A stretch of DNA of 49,697 nucleotides, from the NCBI GenBank assembly GCA_017938285.1, contig JAGBBW010000026.1, forward strand, positions 1 through 49,697, in the 5' to 3' direction. Source of the DNA: Lachnospiraceae bacterium (GTDB lineage: Bacteria; Bacillota; Clostridia; Lachnospirales; Lachnospiraceae). Positions 14,714 through 22,126 of the stretch are shown here, one piece after another. Numbering within the stretch: the stretch's first letter is position 1; every line of letters begins with the position of its first letter. A model generated the notes under the pieces. The model saw nothing but the letters and a program-made list of their open reading frames with translations. It did no database searches and had not been told where the DNA came from. The translations under genes were made by a program, and so were the position numbers.

Positions 14714-16987
14714 ATGTTTGGGAGAAAAAAGAAAGAAGATGTCAAAGGTATTTTTTTATACGGATGGAAACGCCGTTTCCTGGCGAAGGGTCTGGCAGCA
14801 GTTCTTGTAATGACGGCATTTGGTCCACTGGGGACACCGGTGTGCGGTTATGCGGAAGAAATGGAAAATCTGCCGGAGCAGACAGAAGCGGTACAGGAAG
14901 AACGCCGTATCACCCATGGAACTGCTGATGAATGGATTACGGAGGATATGGTTAATAATGAGCCTCCCAAAGATTATGTAGTGAACAGGGAAACCCAGGG
15001 AGAGGCAGAGAATGGCACGTATAGGGCATACTTTCTGGAGGACACAATTCAGACGGTGTCCATTGAAATAGAAGAAAATAATCTGAATTACTTATTACAG
15101 AACGCCCTGGAGGAGCCGTATGTCATGACAAACAGCGTGACAATCGGAGATGTAACATTAGGGTACTGCGGACTGAAAACCAAGGGAAGTTTTACATTGG
15201 AACATTCCGTAACGGAGAATGAGGGCAGTGACCGGTTTTCTTTTACCATTAATTTTGGTAAGTATATTAAGAAAAAGGAGTATGGGGAAAAGCAGAATTT
15301 CTTTGGCTGTGACAAAATCAGTTTTAATAATTTTTTCTTTGATAAAACCATGATGAAAGAGTTCTTTGCCTTAAAACTTCTGGATGAAATGGGGCTGCCA
15401 ACACCGCAGTATGGTCTGGCGAAACTCTATATCAATGGAAATTACTATGGGGTATATGCCATGGTGGAGGCGATGGACCACTCGATTCTGGAACGCTACT
15501 ACGGCGTGGACAAGGACGAACTGAGCAGGTATTTGTGCAAGCCGGAAGGAACAAACTTCCTGTATGAAGCCATTGCAGAAGATCCTTCGCCGTTGTGGGA
15601 ACAGGACGAAGATACATTAAAAGACGTAGAGGATATGATTCCTGTGGTGACAGAATGGGTGCGACGTCTGAACTGTCTGAGTGAAGGCACGGATTTTGAA
15701 GGAAATGAACTGGATGTGAACAGTGAGGAATATCTTCAGTTATTAAACCAGGTACTGGATACGGATGAAGTGGTGAAATATTTTGCGGTACACAGCTGGC
15801 TGTGCCAGATGGACAATATGTTTGTGGGACAGAAGAATTTTGGTCTGTATGTGGACCAGAACGGCCGGGCCCTGCTGGTGCCATGGGATTATGATTTAAG
15901 TTTTGGATGTTATTATCCGAGTACAGCAGAAACAACGGCAAACTATGACATTGATGTCATGTACCGCCTGAACTTCTGGGAACAGAACCAGGAGGAACTG
16001 ATTTCGAAAGAAACCTATCAGCAGTTTCCGCTGTTTCACGTGATTTACCAGAATGAAGCATTGATGAAACAGTATCACGACTATATGAAGGAATGCTCCA
16101 AAGTGGCAGCCCTTGGCGGTATGGTGGAATCTACGGGAAAAACCTATGAACCTGGATTTTTCTATTCTTTTGTGGAGCGCATGGAGGAAGAGGTGACTGC
16201 GGCAGCCACAGAGAAGTTAGCAGATAATGTGTATTATATGAATGAGATTATCCAGCCCCAGGGAGTGAAACGTGGGCTTCCGAATCTGGCAGAAATTATT
16301 GCACTGCGTGCGGTGGGTGTGGCACATCAGGTAGACGGTGTGGATGCAACGGTGTGTGGTGCGGGATGTAATCTGCTGACGCTGGGAAATGGTTCTCCGG
16401 GAGAAAGCTCAGTCAAGGGCTGGCTGACGGTGGTGGATGCGGCAACGGGAATTTATGCGACAGCCCGGTATGCGTCCACGAACAGAACCTCTCCTGAGTT
16501 GAAAGCAGATAAATTATCCACAGAAGATGTGATATATAACATGTTCCGGACGGAGCTTGGCCTGGGCGCAAATGACACGATGATAGTATATAAAATGACC
16601 AATGAAGCGGTACCGAAAACGGCATATACGCTGACGCTGCCAATGTCTGTGGAGCTTATGCAGGCAGAAGGGGAGTTTGCTTTTTATACCCATGTGAATG
16701 GTGCGCTGGAAGAACTGCCCATGACGGCGGAGGATAATCTGTATACAGGAACGGTGGAAGCTCTGGATTATATTCTTGTAGTAAAGCGGACAGAACACAG
16801 GGCAGAAAACGAACCCGTACAGAATCCGGCGGATGGTATGGAGGATGACAGTGCAGCTGGGGAGGAAGTTTTGCAGGAGGAGCAGGAAGCGGTCTTAATT
16901 TCTCCGGCGGTCATTGTGTTTGGCGTAATTGTAATTGTACTGCTACTGGTTGCTTTGCTATTTATAAAGAAAAGAAAGAAGAAATGA
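14714..16987 (+). CDS. Membrane-anchored CotH-like kinase family protein
   Basis: ATG 14714 is preferred to the in-frame GTG 14702 because AAAGGAGTGA then sits at normal distance; the product is 757 residues. It has an N-terminal signal segment (about 24-47), an extracellular CotH-type domain (about 95-480) with LKTKGSFTL, a KISFNNFFFD stretch, YYGVYAMVEAMD and the catalytic/metal segment LVPWDYDLSFG, then a beta-rich region. The C-terminus has one membrane helix ending in IKKRKKK, so the catalytic part faces outside. It differs clearly from the shorter lipoprotein CotH at 4006, so this is not a recent duplication. The antiporter gene starts 18 bp behind it, implying one transcript. The kinase activity and target are unproven. 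Confidence 0.8.
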   Translation: MFGRKKKEDVKGIFLYGWKRRFLAKGLAAVLVMTAFGPLGTPVCGYAEEMENLPEQTEAVQEERRITHGTADEWITEDMVNNEPPKDYVVNRETQGEAENGTYRAYFLEDTIQTVSIEIEENNLNYLLQNALEEPYVMTNSVTIGDVTLGYCGLKTKGSFTLEHSVTENEGSDRFSFTINFGKYIKKKEYGEKQNFFGCDKISFNNFFFDKTMMKEFFALKLLDEMGLPTPQYGLAKLYINGNYYGVYAMVEAMDHSILERYYGVDKDELSRYLCKPEGTNFLYEAIAEDPSPLWEQDEDTLKDVEDMIPVVTEWVRRLNCLSEGTDFEGNELDVNSEEYLQLLNQVLDTDEVVKYFAVHSWLCQMDNMFVGQKNFGLYVDQNGRALLVPWDYDLSFGCYYPSTAETTANYDIDVMYRLNFWEQNQEELISKETYQQFPLFHVIYQNEALMKQYHDYMKECSKVAALGGMVESTGKTYEPGFFYSFVERMEEEVTAAATEKLADNVYYMNEIIQPQGVKRGLPNLAEIIALRAVGVAHQVDGVDATVCGAGCNLLTLGNGSPGESSVKGWLTVVDAATGIYATARYASTNRTSPELKADKLSTEDVIYNMFRTELGLGANDTMIVYKMTNEAVPKTAYTLTLPMSVELMQAEGEFAFYTHVNGALEELPMTAEDNLYTGTVEALDYILVVKRTEHRAENEPVQNPADGMEDDSAAGEEVLQEEQEAVLISPAVIVFGVIVIVLLLVALLFIKKRKKK

Positions 16988-17005
16988 GTTCAGGTGGAAA
17001 AGAGT

Positions 17006-18316
17006 ATGAAAAAAGCAAATTATAAAGCACTGCTTCCCATCGGGGTATTTCTGGTGCTTTATTTAGGACTTGGCATTTTATTTGAGTATGTGTTAGAGGT
17101 TTCCATGGGATTTTACAATATCCCGATTGTGGTGATTTTTATGATTGCCCTTGGGGTGGCCTGTGTCCAGAACCGGGCGCTGTCCCTGGACAAGAAACTG
17201 GAGGTCATGGCAAAGGGAGTCGGCGATAAAAACATCATAACCATGGTGCTGATTTTTATTCTGGCGGGGATGTTTGTCGGTGTGGTTGGAAGAAGCAGCG
17301 CTGAAAGTGTGGCTTACTTTGTATTGTCCTTTATTCCGGCCCAGTTTTCCGTGCTGGTGCTGTTTGTGGTGAGCGCCTTTGTTTCCCTTGCCATGGGAAC
17401 TTCCGTGGGAACGATTACCCTGCTGGTGCCGATTGCCGTGGCAATAGCCCAGAGCTCCGGTTTTGGAGCACCGGTTTGTATTGGTTCCGTAGTGGGTGGT
17501 GCCATGTTTGGTGATAACCTGTCCTTTATTTCGGATACGACCATTGCGGCGTGTAACGGACAAGGCTGTGCCATGAAGGACAAGTTCCGGGAAAATTTTG
17601 GAATTGCCCTGCCTGCGGCGCTGGCAAGTCTGGTGGTGATTGCTTTGCTGACCGTGGGAGCAGATGTTGGTGAACCAGTGCTGGGAGATTATAATCTGGT
17701 GCGGATTATTCCGTATCTTCTGGTACTGCTTGGCGGTATTGCAGGAATTAACGTGTTTCTTGTTCTGATGATTGGCATTGTCAGCGGTTCCATGATTATG
17801 CTGGCAACCGGTGCAACGGAAGCCACGGCATTGCTTGCCAGCATGGGTTCCGGTGTCAGTGGCATGTTTGAAACTTCCATGGTAGCGGTACTGGTATCTG
17901 CCATCTGTGCCCTGATTGCAGAGTATGGTGGTTTTGAAGCCCTGCTGCAGTTGATTAAGAAACTGTTTAAGGGACAGAAGGGTGGTAAGCTTGGCATGGG
18001 TCTGCTGGTTGGAGCCATGGACATAGCAACGGCAAATAATACAGTAGCCATTGTGATGGCGAATCCAATTGCGAAGGAAATGAGCCAGACCTACGACATT
18101 TCCCCAAGAAAAGCTGCATCGATTCTGGATACCTTTTCCTGCATTTTTCAGGGAATCCTCCCGTATGGTGCCCAGATGCTGGTGGCAGTGTCAGCGGCAG
18201 CGGAGCTGGGCTGCATGGTCAGTGCTTTTGAAGTGATACCAAATCTGATTTATCCGTTTATGCTGCTGCTTAGTTCGCTGGTATTTGTTTTTATCCTTCC
18301 GGAAAAAAAGAACTAG
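17006..18316 (+). CDS. Na+/H+ antiporter, NhaC family
   Basis: The 436-residue product is an integral membrane protein with about 11-12 hydrophobic helices. Diagnostic NhaC-family segments are SLAMGTSVGTITLLVP, GGAMFGDNLSFISDTTIAA (helix break with polar and acidic residues), and the late MDIATANNTVAIVMANPIA region. Family members exchange sodium for protons, or amino-acid-like substrates such as malate/lactate or lysine/ornithine pairs, so the substrate is open. The start ATG 17006 has AGGTGGA at seven bases; GTG 16994 is less likely. It lies between the CotH-like gene and the two-component genes and is probably co-transcribed with them. Confidence 0.85.
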   Translation: MKKANYKALLPIGVFLVLYLGLGILFEYVLEVSMGFYNIPIVVIFMIALGVACVQNRALSLDKKLEVMAKGVGDKNIITMVLIFILAGMFVGVVGRSSAESVAYFVLSFIPAQFSVLVLFVVSAFVSLAMGTSVGTITLLVPIAVAIAQSSGFGAPVCIGSVVGGAMFGDNLSFISDTTIAACNGQGCAMKDKFRENFGIALPAALASLVVIALLTVGADVGEPVLGDYNLVRIIPYLLVLLGGIAGINVFLVLMIGIVSGSMIMLATGATEATALLASMGSGVSGMFETSMVAVLVSAICALIAEYGGFEALLQLIKKLFKGQKGGKLGMGLLVGAMDIATANNTVAIVMANPIAKEMSQTYDISPRKAASILDTFSCIFQGILPYGAQMLVAVSAAAELGCMVSAFEVIPNLIYPFMLLLSSLVFVFILPEKKN

Positions 18317-18380
18317 GTGTATGGCGGCAGCATAGTATATAGGAAAATCAGAAGACGGTTTATTTTTAGCGGAGAAGACA

Positions 18381-19097
18381 ATGAGTGAGAAGCATATTTT
18401 AATAGTGGATGATGACGAAGATTTATCTTTTATTATCAGTGAAATGCTGGAAAGCTATGGATACCAGGTGACCAGTGCCGCAGATGGTGAAACGGCACTG
18501 TCCCTGCTGTCAGGGCATAGATATCATCTGATTCTGCTGGACATCAATCTGCCGGATGCCACTGGGTTTGAACTGTGTCAGGAACTGCGCCGGGTGTCCA
18601 CGGTTCCAGTAATTTTTGCCAGTGCCAGAACGAGCGAAACCGACCGGATTACCGGTTTTGATATTGGTGGCGACGATTATCTGCCAAAACCATATTCCAT
18701 GAAGGAACTGCTGGCAAGGGTAAATGCCCTGATGCGGCGGACGTATGGGTTTACAGAGGAAGAACGCAAGGTGAACTTTGGGGATGTGACGGTGAATCTG
18801 ACGGCACGGACGGTAACCAGAGCCGGAGAAGCAGTTTCCCTGTCCCTGCGGGAGTTTGACCTGCTGGCATACCTGTGTGAACATCGCAATACAGCAGTTC
18901 CGAAAGAAAAACTGCTGTCGGAGGTATGGGGAGCCTTTTCCATGGTGGAACCGTCCACGCTGGCAGTACATATACGGTGGCTTAGGGAAAAGCTGGAAGA
19001 GAACCCGGCAAAACCGGTATACCTCAAGACGGTTTTTAAGGTGGGATATCTGTTGGAAGTGCCGGAGACAAAGCAGGAAGGAGAAAAGTATGAATGA
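18381..19097 (+). CDS. OmpR/PhoB-family response regulator
   Basis: The 238-residue protein has a receiver domain with acidic pocket VDDDED near the N-terminus, phosphorylation site D54 in LLDINLPD, and the PKPYS lysine switch near residue 101. It ends with a winged-helix DNA-binding domain (about 130-228) showing SLREFDLLAYL and the STLAVHIRWLREKLE recognition helix. Its TGA overlaps the kinase start as ATGAATGA, so the two are translationally coupled. Its likely target is the 11-bp direct repeat upstream of the lipoprotein gene at 20393. Confidence 0.95.
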   Translation: MSEKHILIVDDDEDLSFIISEMLESYGYQVTSAADGETALSLLSGHRYHLILLDINLPDATGFELCQELRRVSTVPVIFASARTSETDRITGFDIGGDDYLPKPYSMKELLARVNALMRRTYGFTEEERKVNFGDVTVNLTARTVTRAGEAVSLSLREFDLLAYLCEHRNTAVPKEKLLSEVWGAFSMVEPSTLAVHIRWLREKLEENPAKPVYLKTVFKVGYLLEVPETKQEGEKYE

Positions 19098-20271
19098 CAG
19101 CATCGAGCGAAAGCTGGGCAGAGTAGTAGTATGCTTCCTGCTTGTATTTTTAGGACTTGCAGCAGGTGTATCAGTTTTAGGGAAACAGACCCGGTCTGCT
19201 GACACACAGGCGGAGCAGCTGGTTGCCATCAATGAACTGGAACAGCTGGCACGGCAGGGCGAATGGGAGCAGTTGTCCCTGAAGTCTGTGGAACTCAGGG
19301 AGTCCATAAAAAATGCACAGAGGGTTTCCGGGGGAAGTGGCAGTCTCTGGCTGTTTGGCGGCCTTTGTGTGGTGTTTGTATTACTTTTGTTTGGCTATGT
19401 GTATTTTGCCATTCTCCGTCCTTTTTCCAGAATGAAGCAGTTTGCAGAACAGGTTGCCCAGGGCAATCTGGATGTGCCGCTGCAATATGAACGGTCCAAT
19501 TATTTTGGCGCATTTACCTGGGCCTTTGACAGTATGCGCCGGGAGATTACCAAGGCACGCTCCTGCGAGAAGGAGGCAGTGGAAAATAACAAAACGGTTA
19601 TTGCAACTTTGTCCCATGATATTAAAACTCCGATTGCTTCCATCCGTGCTTATACGGAAGGGCTGGAGGCAAACCTGGACAGTACACCGGAGAAACGTCA
19701 GAAGTATCTGAATGTAATCATGAAAAAGTGCGATGAAGTTTCCAGACTGACCAATGATTTATTCCTGCATTCTTTATCAGATCTGGACAAGCTGAAAATC
19801 AATCCGGAGAAGGTGGAGCTGTGCAGTTTTCTAACGCAGGCAGTGGAAGAACTGACGGCAAATCAACAGGATGTGACAATAAAGAAGCCGGAGGGAGAGA
19901 TGTTTCTTCTGGCGGATGGAAACCGTTTATTGCAGATAATTGAAAACCTCGTAAACAATGCGAGAAAATATGCCAGATCCCAAATCGAACTGTCCTTAAG
20001 TGTCCGGGAAGGAATGGCAGAACTCCGGGTGAGGGATTATGGTCCCGGCATTCCTGATGAGGATCTGCCGTTTATCTGCGATAAATTTTACCGTGGAAAA
20101 AATTGTGGAAAAGAACAGGGGTCCGGTCTGGGGCTTTACATTGTAAGTTATATTACGAAACAAATGCAGGGAGCCATGCGTCTGAAAAATCTGGAGCCGG
20201 GACTGGAGGTTGTGCTGGAATTTCCGATGTTGGAAGTTTCCCTGCCAGAGAGTGGGAAAGTGAAAATGTAA
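19090..20271 (+). CDS. Sensor histidine kinase
   Basis: The start is set by the 8-base overlap with the response regulator and a GAGAAAAG site; the product is 393 residues. TM1 is about 11-30, a small outside domain of about 55 residues follows, TM2 is about 86-108, and HAMP spans about 105-160. HisKA has the phospho-acceptor H176 in LSHDIKTPIAS; the ATPase domain has the N box IENLVNNARKYA, DYGPGIPD and GSGLGLYI. The short sensor domain suggests sensing at the membrane, perhaps with help from the downstream transporter or lipoproteins. Arrangement with a MacB/FtsX-type ABC transporter is common in peptide-antibiotic or envelope-stress modules, but the large outside loop differs from BceS-type kinases. 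Confidence 0.95.
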   Translation: MNDSIERKLGRVVVCFLLVFLGLAAGVSVLGKQTRSADTQAEQLVAINELEQLARQGEWEQLSLKSVELRESIKNAQRVSGGSGSLWLFGGLCVVFVLLLFGYVYFAILRPFSRMKQFAEQVAQGNLDVPLQYERSNYFGAFTWAFDSMRREITKARSCEKEAVENNKTVIATLSHDIKTPIASIRAYTEGLEANLDSTPEKRQKYLNVIMKKCDEVSRLTNDLFLHSLSDLDKLKINPEKVELCSFLTQAVEELTANQQDVTIKKPEGEMFLLADGNRLLQIIENLVNNARKYARSQIELSLSVREGMAELRVRDYGPGIPDEDLPFICDKFYRGKNCGKEQGSGLGLYIVSYITKQMQGAMRLKNLEPGLEVVLEFPMLEVSLPESGKVKM

Positions 20272-20326
20272 GGGGAGGGGTTGCCGCAGGAACGGTTGGA
20301 AGCGTGGCAGCTCCTTATTTGTTATT

Positions 20327-20362
20327 TTCTTAAAGATTTCTTAATAACTTTTCTGTTACACT
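20327..20362 (+). promoter_or_regulatory. Response-regulator direct repeat and promoter
   Basis: TTCTTAAAGAT (20327-20337) is followed immediately by TTCTTAATAAC (20338-20348), an 11-bp-spaced tandem repeat typical for OmpR/PhoB regulators. Nine bases after the second copy comes TACACT (20357-20362) with an extended TG, a plausible -10. The repeat covers the place of the -35 box, the usual design of an activated promoter. It lies 31 bases before the lipoprotein start codon. Confidence 0.55.
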
Positions 20363-20392
20363 GTTCCCATCAAATAAGGAAAGGAGTTTTCC

Positions 20393-20773
20393 ATGAAACG
20401 AAAAATAACAGCAGTTCTTATACTGACGGTGCTTTTTTCACTTCTTACCGGATGTGCTCTGGATGGTTCTGCTTATGCAGGGATTGGAGTAATAGACTTA
20501 GCAACGGATACCACCTGGAACATCAGCTGGTATACCATGGAAGGAAGAGCTGCAGAAACTTTATTTCAGGAAGAAGAAACGGTTCTGAAGTACAGTATTG
20601 AGTCGGAAGCGAAGGAACTAAAGGTATGGGTGGAACTAGAGGATACTTCCATAGAGCTTCCGTTGGAGGGTACGGAACTGAGTCTGGCGGGTTATAAGGA
20701 TGAGGAGATTAAAATTGTAGTGGAAGTAAAAGGTGGAAAAAAGTCCAGGATGAGCTTTAAGCTGGAAGAGTAG
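20393..20773 (+). CDS. Small lipoprotein, unknown function
   Basis: The 126-residue product has a lipoprotein signal with lipobox LTGC (Cys21). After it comes a beta-rich domain of about 100 residues with alternating acidic strands (SIESEAKELKVWVELED...), ending in SRMSFKLEE. I do not recognise a family. AAAGGAG precedes the ATG. It is the first gene behind the candidate response-regulator promoter and precedes a second lipoprotein and an ABC transporter. It may help in sensing or shielding at the membrane surface, but this is only position-based. Confidence 0.7.
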   Translation: MKRKITAVLILTVLFSLLTGCALDGSAYAGIGVIDLATDTTWNISWYTMEGRAAETLFQEEETVLKYSIESEAKELKVWVELEDTSIELPLEGTELSLAGYKDEEIKIVVEVKGGKKSRMSFKLEE

Positions 20774-20826
20774 TAATTGTCCGGCACAGGACAAAATGTT
20801 GTCAGAGAGAATGGGAGGAATTGCAG

Positions 20827-21270
20827 ATGAGTAAAAATAAGCTGAAAAAGTGTATTATAGTGATGTGCTGTATGGTGGGGATTCTGGGAGTTATTGGTTG
20901 TGGAAAATCAAAGCCGGAGGATATACTGGAATCGCTCAATCCGGACAATATTGTGCCCTCAAAAGAAACTCTGGTTGCTGCACTGACAGAGGCAGACTAT
21001 GAAATCAGCGAACCGGAGGTGCCGGAAGTTTCGACGGATACGGCAGAACGGGTCCTGGCAGAAAAAGGTGCCCGTTTTATTGACATTGTTTACGGTCTGA
21101 CCGGTGATGAGTTACAGACGGTGTTTCAGTATTATCAGGAAACCTATAGTGATTATTATATCATGGCAATTAATGGGGATTATGTCTATTGCGTCAGCGA
21201 TAAAAAGACATTTTCCAAGGCTGGTTTTACAAGTACGGCGAATATAGGAATACAGTATATTTTCGAATAA
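20827..21270 (+). CDS. Small lipoprotein, unknown function
   Basis: ATG 20827 with GGGAGG nine bases upstream is chosen; the frame could also begin at TTG 20821. The 147-residue product has a lipobox VIGC (Cys25), an acidic Pro-Glu-rich linker and a compact C-terminal domain rich in Tyr (QYYQETYSDYYIMAINGDYV). No family was recognised. It sits 53 bp after the first lipoprotein gene and 21 bp before the ABC ATPase gene, so all four are probably one transcript. Confidence 0.7.
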   Translation: MSKNKLKKCIIVMCCMVGILGVIGCGKSKPEDILESLNPDNIVPSKETLVAALTEADYEISEPEVPEVSTDTAERVLAEKGARFIDIVYGLTGDELQTVFQYYQETYSDYYIMAINGDYVYCVSDKKTFSKAGFTSTANIGIQYIFE

Positions 21271-21291
21271 AAGAGCAGAAAGGGAAACAGG

Positions 21292-22053
21292 ATGAAGAAC
21301 ACAATATTATCTGCCAGAGGGCTCTGCAAAAGCTTTGCCCATAATGGCGGACAGGTACATATTCTCTCCCATGTGGATTTTGAGTTATACGAGGGAGATT
21401 TTACGGTGATTATGGGAGCCTCCGGCTCTGGAAAATCCACACTGTTGTATGCCCTCAGCGGCATGGACCGGGCGACTGCCGGACAGGTGCTTTATGAAGG
21501 AGAAAACCTTGTTTCCATGAAGGAAAAGGGGTTGTCAAAACTTCGTCATACAGATTTTGGATTTATATTCCAGCAGATGCATTTGGTGAGCAACTTAAGC
21601 CTGTTTGAAAATATTGCAGTACCGGGTTATCTGAATAAGGAGAAGTCGGCTACAGAAGTAAAGGAACGGGCAGGAAGGTTATTAGAACAGATGGGAATAG
21701 CGCATATTAAGAACCATCTGCCTTCCCAGGTGTCCGGTGGTGAACAGCAGCGGTGTGCCATTGCCAGAGCAGTGATTAACAGTCCCAAAGTGTTGTTTGC
21801 AGACGAACCAACCGGGGCGCTGAACCGCAGGAATACCACAGAAGTTCTGAACCTGCTGAGTGGTCTGAATGAACAGGGACAGAGCATTTTAATGGTTACC
21901 CATGATATGAGGGCGGCTCTCCGGGCAACCAGAGTACTGTATCTGGAGGATGGAGCCATTGTTGGGGAACTGACGCTGCCGCCATACAGGGAAGAAGCGG
22001 AAAAGAGCAGGGAGGCACAGGTAAATGCATGGCTGTCCTCTATGAAATGGTAA
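21292..22053 (+). CDS. ABC transporter ATP-binding protein (MacB/LolD type)
   Basis: The 253-residue ATPase has Walker A GASGSGKST (residues 42-50), the Q-loop in FIFQQMHL, signature VSGGEQQR, Walker B VLFADEPTGAL and the H-loop MVTHDMR. The QQMHLVSNLS region and ADEPTGALN are typical for ATPases paired with FtsX-type permeases, which work by mechanotransmission on envelope substrates or antimicrobial peptides rather than classical import. The permease follows 73 bp later. Confidence 0.95.
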   Translation: MKNTILSARGLCKSFAHNGGQVHILSHVDFELYEGDFTVIMGASGSGKSTLLYALSGMDRATAGQVLYEGENLVSMKEKGLSKLRHTDFGFIFQQMHLVSNLSLFENIAVPGYLNKEKSATEVKERAGRLLEQMGIAHIKNHLPSQVSGGEQQRCAIARAVINSPKVLFADEPTGALNRRNTTEVLNLLSGLNEQGQSILMVTHDMRAALRATRVLYLEDGAIVGELTLPPYREEAEKSREAQVNAWLSSMKW

Positions 22054-22126
22054 AAACAGAACTGCGCTGTCATTATATGGCGTGCGCAGGGAAGAGGACA
22101 GAAGTCTGGAAGGAAAAGTGTGAAAT

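Noticed and set aside
14714-16987. The two CotH-like genes as a recent duplication
   Set aside because: They differ in length, anchoring (lipoprotein versus C-terminal membrane helix) and most sequence outside the catalytic motifs.
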